Numbered from the stretch's first letter, positions 17,341-26,040 are shown. The stretch is DNA of 64,000 nt from Rhodobacteraceae bacterium CCMM004 (GCA_004005435.1 RZWH01000001.1:124001-188000), one strand, 5' to 3'. Notes: generated by a model from the letters alone, not told the origin. Translations and numbers: made by a program.

Positions 17341-18717
17341 TCACTCCTCGGGCGCGTCGCGGCGCAGGAGGTCGGGGTTCTGGACGTCCGACCGCTCGGC
17401 CTCGACCATCTTCTCCAGCGCCTTGTCGTCGGCGGTGTCCACCGCCTCGGAGACGTCGTCGACCGTCGGGGGAGCGGGCGGCGCGGGTCGCGGCGCCGGC
17501 CGGACCGGGCCGATGTCGTCGGTCGGCACCTCGGTGACCAGCCCCGACCGCCCGTCGAGGCGGATGCGGTAGGTGGTGTCGGGAATGGCATACCCCCCCG
17601 CCTCCACCGCCTGCTTGACCAGCCGCAGCGCCTCGCCCCGCGCGCGCAGGAGCGACGTCTTGGTCTGGTCGATCCAGCCCGTGACCATGAAGGTCACGCC
17701 CGAGTCGGTGATGTCCTGGATCCAAACCGAGATCCCCGGCTGATCCAGCGTGAAGGGCAAGGCGCGCACCGTCTCTTCCATGAGGTCGCGCACCGCGGCC
17801 AGGTCGCTTTCCGCCTCCACCCCGATGGTGAAGTCGAAGCGCCGCTCGGGGTTGCGGGAAAAGTTCACGATCCGGCTCTTGAAAACGGTGCTGTTGGGGA
17901 TGCGGATGTGATTGCCGTCGAAGCTGAGCAGGATCGTCGCGCGGCTGGTCAGGCGGATCACCTTGCCGGTGTCGCCCTCGATCTCGACGGCGTCGTTGGG
18001 CATGAAGGGCTGCCGGATCGACAGCATGATCGACGCGATGAAGTTCTCGACCGTGTCCTTGACCGCGAAACCGATGGCCAGGCCGATGATCCCCGCCGCG
18101 CCGAGGATCGTGCCGAGGAGCGCCGTGGCGTTGAGAATGTCGAGCGCGATGACGATCCCGCCGATGACGAAAACGAGGCGGATCACCTGGCGGTAGATGT
18201 CGGCGATGAAGGCATTCGGCGCCATCCGGTCCCACGGCCAGCGCGACCGCGCCAGGAGGATGCCCAAAAAGATCACTCCCGCCGCCGCCGCAAGCGCCAC
18301 CGCGACCAGCGGCAGGAACGCCACGCCCTGGGTCAGCCGCGCCGCCAGACGCTCCATCGCCGGGTTCAGCCGCTTGGACAGGTCGGTGGTCTCGGCCACC
18401 TCGTTCTGAACCGCGACGACGCCGCCGATGCCCTCGATCAGCTCTTCCAGCCGCTCCATCGCCTGGGCGTCCAGCACCTCGCCGGTGAGCGTCACGATGC
18501 CCGAGCGGACGGTGACGTCCACCTGCTCGTAGCCCTCCAGCTCGATCAGAATGCCGCGGATGCGGGCGAGGATCTCGGCGTCCTCGGCGATGCCGCCCGC
18601 GCCCTCCACCGGCTCGCCGGTCTGGCCCAGGTCGATCTGGGTGCTCTGCTGCTCTTGGGCGGCGGGGGCGGTCGCGAGCGCGGCCAGGACCAGGACCGAG
18701 AGCAGAAATAGGCGCAT
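17341..18717 (-). CDS. BON-domain mechanosensitive ion channel (MscS family)
   Basis: The 458-residue protein has a signal peptide (residues 1-20, cleavage after APAA), a periplasmic BON domain at about 48-112 (VDVTVRSGIVTLTGEV), three membrane helices at about 130-225, and the MscS pore and beta domain. The pore-lining helix reads GAAGIIGLAIGFAVKDTVEN, and GDTGKVIRLTSRATIL follows in the MscS beta domain. It should act as a tension-gated safety valve in the inner membrane. The C-terminal tail is proline-rich and acidic (APRPAPPAPP). The BON-MscS fusion suggests contact with the envelope. Confidence 0.92.
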   Translation of the reverse strand: MRLFLLSVLVLAALATAPAAQEQQSTQIDLGQTGEPVEGAGGIAEDAEILARIRGILIELEGYEQVDVTVRSGIVTLTGEVLDAQAMERLEELIEGIGGVVAVQNEVAETTDLSKRLNPAMERLAARLTQGVAFLPLVAVALAAAAGVIFLGILLARSRWPWDRMAPNAFIADIYRQVIRLVFVIGGIVIALDILNATALLGTILGAAGIIGLAIGFAVKDTVENFIASIMLSIRQPFMPNDAVEIEGDTGKVIRLTSRATILLSFDGNHIRIPNSTVFKSRIVNFSRNPERRFDFTIGVEAESDLAAVRDLMEETVRALPFTLDQPGISVWIQDITDSGVTFMVTGWIDQTKTSLLRARGEALRLVKQAVEAGGYAIPDTTYRIRLDGRSGLVTEVPTDDIGPVRPAPRPAPPAPPTVDDVSEAVDTADDKALEKMVEAERSDVQNPDLLRRDAPEE

Positions 18718-18860
18718 GACAATCTCTTGCGATGGAATGCACTGAGGCGGAGCGCCGGAGTGTGGCGCCGGCCCGCTATGGTTGGCTCCGACGATGAATC
18801 GATCCGCCGCCGATGTCCAGAATTAGCCGAGACCGTCCGGGCGCCGCCCGCGCCCCGCGC

Positions 18861-19598
18861 TCACCCGCGCCCGATGAAGGGCATCTTCGTCGCCATGACC
18901 GTGTGGAACTGCACGTTCACGTCCAGCGGCAGCGACGCCATATAGAGGACCGACGACGCCACATGGGCGGCGTCCATCACCGGCTCCACCTTGGTCGAGC
19001 CGTCCGCCTGGGGCACGCCGCGCGTCATCTTTTCGGCCATGTCGGTCAGGGCGTTGCCGATGTCGATCTGCCCGCAGGCGATGTCGTAGGGGCGGCCGTC
19101 CAGGCTGAGCGTGCGGGTCAGGCCGGTGATGGCGTGCTTGGACATGGTGTAGGGCACCGATCCGGGCCGCGGCACCTGTGCCGAGATCGACCCGTTGTTG
19201 ATGATCCGCCCGCCCTGCGGGTCCTGCCGCCGCATCTGAGCAAAAGCCGCCCGCGCGGCGACGAAGGCGCCGTGGACGTTGACCTCCAACACGGTGCGCC
19301 AGTCCTCCACCGAAATCTCGTCGATGGGCGCACCGGCGACGTTGTTGCCTGCGTTGTTGAACAGCACGTCGAGCCGCCCCCACGCTTCGGCCAGGCGCGC
19401 AACCGCCGCCTCGACCGCGTCGGCGTCGGTGACGTCGCAGGGCAGGACCAGCGCGGTGTCGCGCCCCTCGGCCACCGCCTCCAACGCCGCCGCACGCCGC
19501 CCCAAAAGGCCCACGCGCCACCCCTCACGGAGAAACAGCGCCGCCGTCTCGCGACCGATGCCGCTGCTGGCCCCCGTGATCAGTATCGTCCCGGCCAT
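18861..19598 (-). CDS. SDR family oxidoreductase
   Basis: The 245-residue protein is a classical short-chain dehydrogenase: cofactor motif TGASSGIGRE at the N-terminus, FNNAGNN, and the catalytic Ser/Tyr/Lys in NNGSISAQVPRPGSVPYTMSK. The ATG at 19598 has a GGGAGGGTGG run upstream, so the longer arginine- and glycine-rich upstream reading was rejected. The C-terminus (LDVNVQFHTVMATKMPFIG) is typical of a subgroup annotated only as SDR family. The substrate is unknown. Confidence 0.88.
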   Translation of the reverse strand: MAGTILITGASSGIGRETAALFLREGWRVGLLGRRAAALEAVAEGRDTALVLPCDVTDADAVEAAVARLAEAWGRLDVLFNNAGNNVAGAPIDEISVEDWRTVLEVNVHGAFVAARAAFAQMRRQDPQGGRIINNGSISAQVPRPGSVPYTMSKHAITGLTRTLSLDGRPYDIACGQIDIGNALTDMAEKMTRGVPQADGSTKVEPVMDAAHVASSVLYMASLPLDVNVQFHTVMATKMPFIGRG

Positions 19599-19726
19599 AC
19601 GTCCACCCTCCCCGACCCTTCCGGCTCCGACCCTAGGCCGCCCGCCCGCCTGGTTCAATGCCGCCCAGCCCACGCCCCATTTCCGCTTGACGCCCTCCCG
19701 CCCCATGGGTAGGTCACCCGCCGAGT

Positions 19727-19802
19727 GGGCCGTTAGCTCAGTTGGTAGAGCAACTGACTTTTAATCAGTGGGTCGCAGGTTCGAATCCTGCACGGCTCAC
19801 CA
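19727..19802 (+). tRNA. tRNA-Lys (anticodon TTT)
   Basis: A 76-nt cloverleaf with acceptor GGGCCGT/ACGGCTC, D-arm GCTCAGTTGGTAGAGC, anticodon loop CTTTTAA (anticodon TTT), T-arm GCAGGTTCGAATCCTGC and an encoded CCA. Its 3' portion is duplicated at 25794-25841, so this is the integration target of the element to the right. The gene itself stays intact after insertion. Confidence 0.97.
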
Positions 19803-19805
19803 CTT
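19758..19805 (+). repeat. attL: 48-bp direct repeat in tRNA-Lys 3' end
   Basis: The 48 bases from the anticodon loop of tRNA-Lys to three bases past its CCA are repeated without mismatch at 25794-25841. The bases on either side differ (A versus G before, C versus T after), so the repeat ends are exact. This is the classic footprint of tyrosine-integrase insertion in a tRNA gene. Confidence 0.93.
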
Positions 19806-20199
19806 CCTCGAGTGAAATCAAGTCGTTATAGTAGCGGACCAAAGCGGCGAGGGCACTTGGACCACAGCATGTCCGCCAGGTGACCGTACTGTCAGGACCT
19901 ACGCACATCGTCCTTCTTCAAGTGGTATGGGGCTGATCCGCCCCGCGATTCTTCAAGCCGACAACTGCAGGCAGCGCCCAGTCAGCAAGAAAGCTCCGTT
20001 CCCAGAGGGGGACTAGACGTTCCTTTGGCCTGGGAGCAGACCATTGCCATGAATAGGCCGAGTATCGTCGGTGAGGCGGCGACTCGCAGGCCGTCGCAGC
20101 ACTTCCTGTAGACAAAGATTTTACCCGTTCGCCGGTAACAAACCCCACTTCACACTCTACTTCATATGCTATACTCCGTTCAAAAAGAGGGAGAACACC
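19806..20199. other. Left-end noncoding stretch of the integrative element
   Basis: No convincing gene was found in these 394 bases. The sequence near 20161-20180 is AT-rich, with TATACT at about 20170 that could serve as a -10 box for the cargo operon, but no good -35 box is evident. It may hold integrase arm sites. Confidence 0.5.
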
Positions 20200-21012
20200 A
20201 TGGCAGATCGTTGCGACGACCCCCTCTTCGGTCAGGTTCCTGATCGCGTGCTCTTGAGCAATGCGCCCTTGGTGCGCGTGCTCGGGCAGGTGAAGTTTCC
20301 TCGGATCGCTAAAATCGCGGAAGAAAGTTACATCGCGGATTTCCAAGAGGCTATCCGTGACGAATATCCGCATTTTCAGAGCGATACGATCCAAGGCTTG
20401 GACATCGTTATCAACGGCAACGAAGTGAAGCCACGGCAAGTCACCACTGTTATCTGGCGGTTCTTCGATGCGCGCAGGGTGCTGCGTGTGTCTTTGGGGG
20501 CCGATGCGATCACCTTGGAAACCGCCAGCTATGTGTCTCGAGACGACTTCCTGTCTCGAATCGAGTTCGTTCTTGAGAAGCTCGTTAAGACTATTCGCCC
20601 TTCGCTGGTGCAGCGTGTCGGGTTTAGATATGTTGATCGCTTGCAGGACCACGCCGACCTTGAAGCCATATCGGATTTGGTTCACCCAGAGCTACTGAAT
20701 GTCCTGCAGTCAGGGCTGGTCCAACACATCGATACTTCGATGACTGAAATCACGGGGACGACCAAAGAAGGTAAGATCATCGCACGGTATGGCCTCGCGC
20801 CTCCCAAGTTTAGCCATGACGTGGAGATGGCACCGCCGGTCGATGTGAAAAGTTGGGTTCTCGACGTGGATTCCTACAGCACAAATTGTGATGGGCAGAG
20901 CTTTGATACCCAAATGCTGCGTACCGAACTCGACAAGGTTGCTGCGCGCGCTTATGCTTTCTTTCGGTGGAGCGTGACCGAAAAATTCTTGGAGCGGTTT
21001 GGAGCCAAGTGA
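20200..21012 (+). CDS. TIGR04255-like family protein, cargo gene 1
   Basis: The 270-residue protein resembles the sporadic TIGR04255 family: an opening LSNAPLVRVLGQVKFPRI, a mid-section on the pattern VTTVIWRFFDARRVLRVSLG and ITLETASYVSRDDFLSRI, and VQRVGFRYVDRL. That family has no established biochemical role and is scattered across bacteria, often on mobile DNA. No transmembrane segment or enzyme motif is seen. ATG 20200 follows AGAGGGAG at good spacing. Its TGA is one base from the next start, so the two genes are coupled. The family name is my recognition by pattern and needs a profile search. Confidence 0.65.
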   Translation: MADRCDDPLFGQVPDRVLLSNAPLVRVLGQVKFPRIAKIAEESYIADFQEAIRDEYPHFQSDTIQGLDIVINGNEVKPRQVTTVIWRFFDARRVLRVSLGADAITLETASYVSRDDFLSRIEFVLEKLVKTIRPSLVQRVGFRYVDRLQDHADLEAISDLVHPELLNVLQSGLVQHIDTSMTEITGTTKEGKIIARYGLAPPKFSHDVEMAPPVDVKSWVLDVDSYSTNCDGQSFDTQMLRTELDKVAARAYAFFRWSVTEKFLERFGAK

Positions 21013-21013
21013 A

Positions 21014-21742
21014 ATGTTGATTGGACAACTTTCCGCAGGTGCGGCATCCGCCGCGATCCTTTTCGCTCCCCCCGTGAATGGGGTGGCTCGGTTTGATGTG
21101 ACGGATGGAGTCGCACCCGAGGTGGCGGCCCCGTTCTCGCCTGGGCAGAGCTTTAAATTGTTCGAGCGAGACATTCATGCATTTGCCATGCGGCAAGAAT
21201 ACCTTGAAGGCAGCACTGCGCTGAACATTCCGGTGTCTTTCTCCATCGAGGACAACCATCCGACCGCGAACACAACACCGGCTGAGTTGGTTCACGAACT
21301 TCGGCGGATTTCTGGGCTGACATGGGCTCAGATTGCGGAGGTTTTCGATGTATCGGCGCGCGCTCCATACCATTGGGCGTCTGGAAAGACTGTGTCCGCT
21401 GAAAACCATGAGGGATTGGGTCAAGTAGTGACCGTTCTCAGGTTTATTGATAGAGGATCAGCCGAAGAGAACCGCAATCTGCTTCTGGGCAACGCGCGAA
21501 TGGGACAAACTTTCTTGGATCTGCTTTGCGCCGGGGAGTATGAACTTGTCCGTAAACTTGCAGGCGAAGGTGTAGGCCGCCCGGCCTTCAGGGCTACGTT
21601 GACCAAGAACGCCGAAATGTTCAACACGTCAAGGCATTGGGGCGAAGCCATCGAAGCCTCGAGCGGAACGGACGAAACAGAAATCTTGCCGCTCAGTCAA
21701 CCAAAACTGCGGCGCGTGAAAGCTCGCGGAAACAAGGCATAA
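21014..21742 (+). CDS. Helix-turn-helix protein, cargo gene 2
   Basis: The 242-residue protein has a likely DNA-binding helix-turn-helix at about residues 88-150, where TWAQIAEVFDVSARAPYHW reads as a turn and recognition helix. The flanking N- and C-terminal parts match nothing I recognise. A phage/island-type regulator of the neighbouring genes, or a DNA-targeting subunit of a joint system with them, are both possible. The ATG at 21014 follows GGAGCCAAGTGAA at the very end of gene 1. It ends 12 nt before gene 3. Confidence 0.6.
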   Translation: MLIGQLSAGAASAAILFAPPVNGVARFDVTDGVAPEVAAPFSPGQSFKLFERDIHAFAMRQEYLEGSTALNIPVSFSIEDNHPTANTTPAELVHELRRISGLTWAQIAEVFDVSARAPYHWASGKTVSAENHEGLGQVVTVLRFIDRGSAEENRNLLLGNARMGQTFLDLLCAGEYELVRKLAGEGVGRPAFRATLTKNAEMFNTSRHWGEAIEASSGTDETEILPLSQPKLRRVKARGNKA

Positions 21743-21754
21743 AGGAAGTGTCGC

Positions 21755-22612
21755 TTGAACGAGGAAGCATCGGCGAGCGACGAAGGTACTATGGCCCGCC
21801 TTGCTGAATGGCAGCAAGGCGATTTTGCACTTGATTGTGGCGACTTTCTATTTCGCGACGTCTCCGAAATAACTGTTGAGGGCGACGAGGACGGAGGCGC
21901 AGTATTCGACTCCGAGATTGTCGGACTTGCTGTAATATCTCAGACTTGCGACGTGGTTCGCGAGCCAGGACGCGTCCGCTATGTCTCTGTTTGCCCAATG
22001 GTTGTCGTCGACGCGAAGCGTATGGAGGAGATTGAACGAGGCCAAGCACCTCGTTTCGGTTTTCTGTCAGCGGCGCCAGACGACGTAGTTGTCGACTTCT
22101 CTCGCACAATGAGCGTGTCCAAGGAACTCCTTGTCTCGTGGGAACGGCAACGCGGATGCAAAGACGAGAGCCAGCAACTCGAATTTGCCAGAGCACTTGA
22201 AACCTTTTTTGGCCGATTTGCCTTTCCAGATGCTTTTGTGGCATCGGTGGTATCTTTGCGCAAGGCGATACTTTCGAAGTACCCAAAAGAGGGTTCTGAC
22301 CTAGGCAAGGCCGTCCGTTCTGTTCGCGAGATACGTGCATATCCCCATGCAAGTTGGTCAGATGAAGGCGCAGTTCCAGTCACTTTCATCGCGATTCTTG
22401 AGGATGAAGGCGAACGCGAGTTGATAGATCGCGACGAGATCAGAAAGCAAATTTGGCCAAAGATAAGCGATATCGAGTGGCAAGGGCCGTTCTCACTGCA
22501 TGAAGATGGATTACATTTGGCCACGTTGGGAGACTTGACGGCCGCAGATTATCTTAACTCATACCCTCTGGACGTAAATTCGTTGTCGTTTGCGCGACGG
22601 TACATCACGTAA
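21755..22612 (+). CDS. Uncharacterised protein, cargo gene 3
   Basis: The 285-residue, acidic, soluble protein is not recognised. Its N-terminal third has the pattern QGDFALDCGDFLFRD and then LAVISQTCDVV (residues about 58-68), a hydrophobic strand followed by Gln-Thr-Cys-Asp that looks like a conserved core site. The start is a TTG at 21755 with AAAGGAAG 8 nt upstream; an ATG at 21791 is the alternative. Being last of three tightly spaced genes, it probably works with the TIGR04255-like and HTH proteins. No membrane segments or known catalytic motifs were found. Confidence 0.55.
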   Translation: MNEEASASDEGTMARLAEWQQGDFALDCGDFLFRDVSEITVEGDEDGGAVFDSEIVGLAVISQTCDVVREPGRVRYVSVCPMVVVDAKRMEEIERGQAPRFGFLSAAPDDVVVDFSRTMSVSKELLVSWERQRGCKDESQQLEFARALETFFGRFAFPDAFVASVVSLRKAILSKYPKEGSDLGKAVRSVREIRAYPHASWSDEGAVPVTFIAILEDEGERELIDRDEIRKQIWPKISDIEWQGPFSLHEDGLHLATLGDLTAADYLNSYPLDVNSLSFARRYIT

Positions 22613-22747
22613 AGATTCATTCCCGGACAGGCGATGAGACCGCGTTCCTTCGTCTTGCAGAGATGACGTTAGCCCCACCTTGATCTAACTTCCGCGATAG
22701 GCCGAAAGTTAATTGAGCACGCTGGCCACTCGTGGCGCCTTGATGGA

Positions 22748-23902
22748 TTAGCCATCGCCGTAGGTGTATTTCATAGAAGCCTCCGCCAACCGCTTCGTGA
22801 GCGCGACGCGATGTTCTCGCGAAAGTATGAACTCTTCTCTGCACTGTTCTTCCAAGAAGTCGCGAAAGGCATCGGCCGAGACGCCCTGAAGTGCCGCCAA
22901 GCTGACCGAAAGGCCGTGCCGTTGCGCCACGAGTTGGCGACGCTTCTCGGCACGGATCGCGTCGTTGACCATTGTCCTATCGACCGACGTCATCGTTCCG
23001 AACAGGTCATCCTTGAGGGCGCCGGCCACCGTGTCCCAAAGCGGTGACGTCGGCCATCGTGAGCGGTTCCGGTCAGCGGGCGGTTTGCAGTGACGGATAT
23101 CCTCGATCATGGTTCCGAAAACTGCGGAGCACATCTCTTGCAGGTCGCCCCAGCACGTTATCCGCCACGTATCCTTCAGATGCCGCTTGAAGGCTCGTGC
23201 CTCGACACGCCAAACACGGCTCGACCGTGGATCGGTGAAGTCCAATGGCGGATCGCCCTGTGCCTCCCGTGCCGCCTCCCAGATTTTGAACCACGCGACT
23301 TTGCGCTTGTCTATTGTGTCCGCACGCTTGTCGTAGACGATGACCTGACGCCCGGGATTCTTGCCGATGGTGACCGAGGTCGTTCGGCTCGAGTGTCCGG
23401 ACGTCGAGATGCTTGTAATTTCATCATGGCTTCGTATGCCACATCGAGCGTGCATGACGAAATGACTGGGGTCGAGGACGAAGTCGGGGGCGAGGACATC
23501 CACGGCATAATCGACCCGCCCGATGCTCTCGCCGTTCGGGGCTCTCTCGACTTCGAGCGCGTCGAGGACCTTGTTGATGTAGTCGCGCGCCCAGCCGATG
23601 CCGTGAATCGCAAGTGGCAGCGCGCGGAAACTGACATGCACGCCCCAGGGATCGTTTCTATTGGGACGCTTGAATGCCCATAGAGCGCCAAGCTCCCCGT
23701 CTGTCTCACCGACGAACTGATAACCTCCCCGTTTCCCTTGTCCATGTACCTTGAACCAGACGTCGCCGCGGATAAGAACAGCGGGCGAGCCTGAATCCGC
23801 AACCTCTCTTTTGATTATGTCTAGCTCATTCGCCAGCCTGCTTGGGATGCGCGCTTGAATTGCAAGATCGAGAGCGTCAAAACCCCGATGAAGAATTTCC
23901 AT
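22748..23902 (-). CDS. Replication initiation factor-like protein (Rep_trans type)
   Basis: The 384-residue protein looks like the rolling-circle/phage replication initiation factors found on small integrative elements. It has an N-terminal MEILHRGFDALDLAIQ typical of the family start, VGRVDYAVDVLAPDF-type strand (GRVDYAVDV with paired Asp), and a later QVIVYDKRADTI with a tyrosine in the expected place for DNA nicking. A C-terminal helical part follows. It would let the excised element replicate. It is co-oriented with the AlpA-like and integrase genes. Strong inverted repeats lie just upstream of its start. The family call is by pattern and moderately sure. Confidence 0.65.
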   Translation of the reverse strand: MEILHRGFDALDLAIQARIPSRLANELDIIKREVADSGSPAVLIRGDVWFKVHGQGKRGGYQFVGETDGELGALWAFKRPNRNDPWGVHVSFRALPLAIHGIGWARDYINKVLDALEVERAPNGESIGRVDYAVDVLAPDFVLDPSHFVMHARCGIRSHDEITSISTSGHSSRTTSVTIGKNPGRQVIVYDKRADTIDKRKVAWFKIWEAAREAQGDPPLDFTDPRSSRVWRVEARAFKRHLKDTWRITCWGDLQEMCSAVFGTMIEDIRHCKPPADRNRSRWPTSPLWDTVAGALKDDLFGTMTSVDRTMVNDAIRAEKRRQLVAQRHGLSVSLAALQGVSADAFRDFLEEQCREEFILSREHRVALTKRLAEASMKYTYGDG

Positions 23903-23925
23903 TTTTCATTCCATGTATTTCTAGA

Positions 23926-23961
23926 GGGGGGTGCTACAGTGACCCCCCCATCGCACGATGG
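23926..23961. repeat. Paired inverted repeats upstream of the initiator gene
   Basis: GGGGGGT and ACCCCCC (23926-23932/23942-23948) form a 7-bp stem with a 9-nt loop, directly followed by CCATCG-CA-CGATGG (23948-23961). They lie 24-59 nt before the initiator start codon. Either a replication origin or a transcript control element would fit; the sequence alone cannot decide. Confidence 0.5.
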
Positions 23962-24031
23962 GTGCGGTCGGCCGGGCGCGACGCGCCCGCTACCTGAAGG
24001 CAGCGCGGCGCGCCCGCCCGCCCGCACCCTG

Positions 24032-24244
24032 CTAGCTTCCGCCAAGCCGAACCGGCTCTTCTTCGAGCCTTTCGAGCCACCGGAGAATGCTGGACTTGAG
24101 GTAGACAACCTTGTTGCCGTGCTTCACGCGCGGAGGGCCGATGCCCTCGGCGTGTCGACGGTCGAGGGTCCTGGCGCTGATACCGAGCAGGCGGGCAGCC
24201 TGCTGCTTGTTGAGGACGTCCCCAACAGGATTATGAAATGTCAT
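24032..24244 (-). CDS. AlpA/excisionase-like helix-turn-helix protein
   Basis: The 70-residue protein is a MerR-like winged helix of the AlpA/Xis type: LNKQQAARLLGISARTLDRR is the turn and recognition helix, then PPRVKHGNKVVYLKSSILRW forms the wing and last helix. Such proteins direct excision by the neighbouring integrase or regulate it. It lies between the integrase and initiator genes on the same strand. Confidence 0.82.
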   Translation of the reverse strand: MTFHNPVGDVLNKQQAARLLGISARTLDRRHAEGIGPPRVKHGNKVVYLKSSILRWLERLEEEPVRLGGS

Positions 24245-24263
24245 TGCGTGCCGTCCGTTTGGG

Positions 24264-24300
24264 AGGCCTGACGCAATCGAAACACGTATGCGTCAGGCCT
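24264..24300. repeat. 12-bp inverted repeat upstream of the AlpA-like gene
   Basis: AGGCCTGACGCA and TGCGTCAGGCCT are perfect inverted copies with a 13-nt spacer, located 20-56 nt upstream of the AlpA-like start in the 150-nt gap after the integrase gene. It could be the terminator of int, an operator, or an excisionase site. Confidence 0.55.
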
Positions 24301-24394
24301 GATTCAGCCTAGGCATCCGTTTTCTCCATTCTTTCAAGTGTACTGCCGCTCGGGTCTGATTCACATTGCAGAGCGGCCCGTGCCCGCCCCAATT

Positions 24395-25717
24395 TCATCT
24401 CTTGATATGCCGCGGCTTGCTTCTGTCTGTCATCATCTTTGATACGGATGAAGAAGAGTGAGCGGCTTCCACTGAAGAATGCAAGCGATTTTTCGGATTG
24501 TCTTCGTTTGTCCGCGCCTGTCCAAGGCTGTCGCAGACAGCCTCTGCCGCCGCCGCCAACGGTACGTCGAACAGATGGGCGTAGCGGGCGGTCGTCTGCG
24601 GTTGCGTATGTCCAAGCATCGCTCCGATGATCGGCAAACTGACGCCCCGCGACACAAGTAGACTGGCAAATGTGTGCCGCAAATCATGCAAGCGGACGTC
24701 TTCAATCAGCGCGGTTCGGCTTACGCTGGCCCAGGTTTTCTTGATCGAGACGAAGGGCGCGCCGGTGTGGGACGGGAACACCCATTCGCTCGTCCCATAG
24801 GCTCTTCTGATCGACAGCAGTTGCGTGACCGCCGATGAAACCGGAACTCGATGCAGCTTGCGCTGCTTGGTCGTGGCCGCTGGCTTGGTCCAAATGCGCA
24901 GGTCATCGTCGAACTGATCCCATCGGGCACGGAACGCCTCACCGCATCGGCAGCCTGTGTAGATGAGAAAGCGCACGATATCGCACGACGTCTGTTCTGG
25001 ATGCCGCTCGAGCGCCCTGAACAGCCTGTCGAGCTCGTCCTCAGTCAGAAACCGGTCACGCTTGTTCTCCGGATTCAGAGTGATGCCCACCGCCGGATTG
25101 CGCTCGATCCACTCCCACTTGATCGCCAGGTTGCAAGACTTACGCAGAAGGGCGATGACCCGATTGGCGAGCGTCGGCGTATCACGAGAAATCTGACGAT
25201 GCATTGCATCAACATCTGCATAGCGGAGGTCGGCTAGCTTCATGCGCCCGATCTGCGGCAGAATTTTTCGACGCCACAGCGAGAGGTCTTCCTTTTGCCC
25301 CGACACGCTCTTCTTCGGAAGGTGATCTGTACAGTAGCGGTCGAACAGGTCCAGCACCGTTGGGGCGTTCCGGTCGGCCTCGCGCAGCCCAAGAGGGTCG
25401 ATCCCAATATCTGCATCCCGCTTGAGCTCTGAGGCGCGAAGCCGGGCCGCCGCCACTGTCCAGTGGGGATAGGAACCGATGGTGATGCGGCGCTCCCGCC
25501 CGGCCACACGGTAACGCAAGATGAACGCCTTGTGTCCGCGCGGCGTGATACGGATGCCGAACCCGGTCAGCCGATCATCGTAGGTGACGACGTTTTTCCC
25601 CGGGTCCGGCGAGAGACCCTTTACGAAATTATCAGTGATGCGTTGTGTCCGCGAGGTGCCCGTACGCGGACACGAAGCCCCTGACATTCCCTGTCTCTCC
25701 ATGTCTTGCCGTGTCAT
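24395..25717 (-). CDS. int: Tyrosine recombinase / integrase
   Basis: The 440-residue protein has an N-terminal DUF4102-like arm-binding region (DRLTGFGIRITPRGHKAFIL, YRVAGRERRITIGSYP), a SAM-like core-binding domain at about 125-215 and a C-terminal catalytic domain. The catalytic residues are visible: Arg in TGCRCGEAF, His-x-x-Arg in HDLRHTF, His in LGHTQPQTTARYAHL with the nucleophilic Tyr in that same run. It integrates at tRNA-Lys, next to attR. The ATG at 25717 is used; a shorter start is possible because the first 25 residues look unstructured. Confidence 0.93.
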   Translation of the reverse strand: MTRQDMERQGMSGASCPRTGTSRTQRITDNFVKGLSPDPGKNVVTYDDRLTGFGIRITPRGHKAFILRYRVAGRERRITIGSYPHWTVAAARLRASELKRDADIGIDPLGLREADRNAPTVLDLFDRYCTDHLPKKSVSGQKEDLSLWRRKILPQIGRMKLADLRYADVDAMHRQISRDTPTLANRVIALLRKSCNLAIKWEWIERNPAVGITLNPENKRDRFLTEDELDRLFRALERHPEQTSCDIVRFLIYTGCRCGEAFRARWDQFDDDLRIWTKPAATTKQRKLHRVPVSSAVTQLLSIRRAYGTSEWVFPSHTGAPFVSIKKTWASVSRTALIEDVRLHDLRHTFASLLVSRGVSLPIIGAMLGHTQPQTTARYAHLFDVPLAAAAEAVCDSLGQARTNEDNPKNRLHSSVEAAHSSSSVSKMMTDRSKPRHIKR

Positions 25718-25793
25718 GTAAGTACCTGACAGGGAACAGGTTTATCAGGTTTTTCACTTTGCTTCCAGAGGCTTAGAATCACCTCAGAAGCCG

Positions 25794-25841
25794 CTTTTAA
25801 TCAGTGGGTCGCAGGTTCGAATCCTGCACGGCTCACCACTT
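25794..25841 (+). repeat. attR: orphan copy of the tRNA-Lys 3' end
   Basis: This is the right-hand copy of the 48-bp repeat. It contains the anticodon loop, T-arm and CCA of tRNA-Lys but no 5' half, so it is not a functional tRNA gene. The following 199 bases up to the AraC gene hold no gene that I can support. Confidence 0.93.
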
Positions 25842-26040
25842 TCTGGAATAGGGTAGAGAGCTTAGCTCGGTATGCCGGGCGACGGGGGTTGCCGTCGAAG
25901 CGGATGTCCACCGAGTGACTGTGCCGGCACGGCCGTCGCACAGTTCTCGAATTTCAGCGGTGTCAGGCGGGTCCGCCCCCGACAACGCACGCTGGCTGAC
26001 AGCTCTAGCTGACCATGCCCGTGCCGTTGCCAATGCAGCG

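Larger units (their letters stand above)
19758..25841. mobile_element. tRNA-Lys integrative element (about 6.0 kb)
   Basis: The element is bounded by the 48-bp att repeats. It holds three rightward cargo genes (20200-22612) and three leftward maintenance genes: a replication-initiator-like protein, an AlpA-like HTH protein and a tyrosine integrase whose start lies 76 nt from attR. Its DNA is visibly less GC-rich than both flanks and uses codons rare next door. It has no structural phage genes, relaxase or conjugation genes, so it is either a small satellite-like or helper-dependent element, or a reduced remnant. Confidence 0.88.

Noticed and set aside
19918-20685. A 255-codon minus-strand frame in the integrative element
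   Set aside because: It lies antisense to cargo gene 1, which has a good ribosome site, an ATG start and family-like motifs; the antisense reading has none.
25794-25841. A second tRNA-Lys gene
   Set aside because: Only the 3' 48 bases are present; there is no acceptor 5' strand or D-arm, so it is the attR copy.
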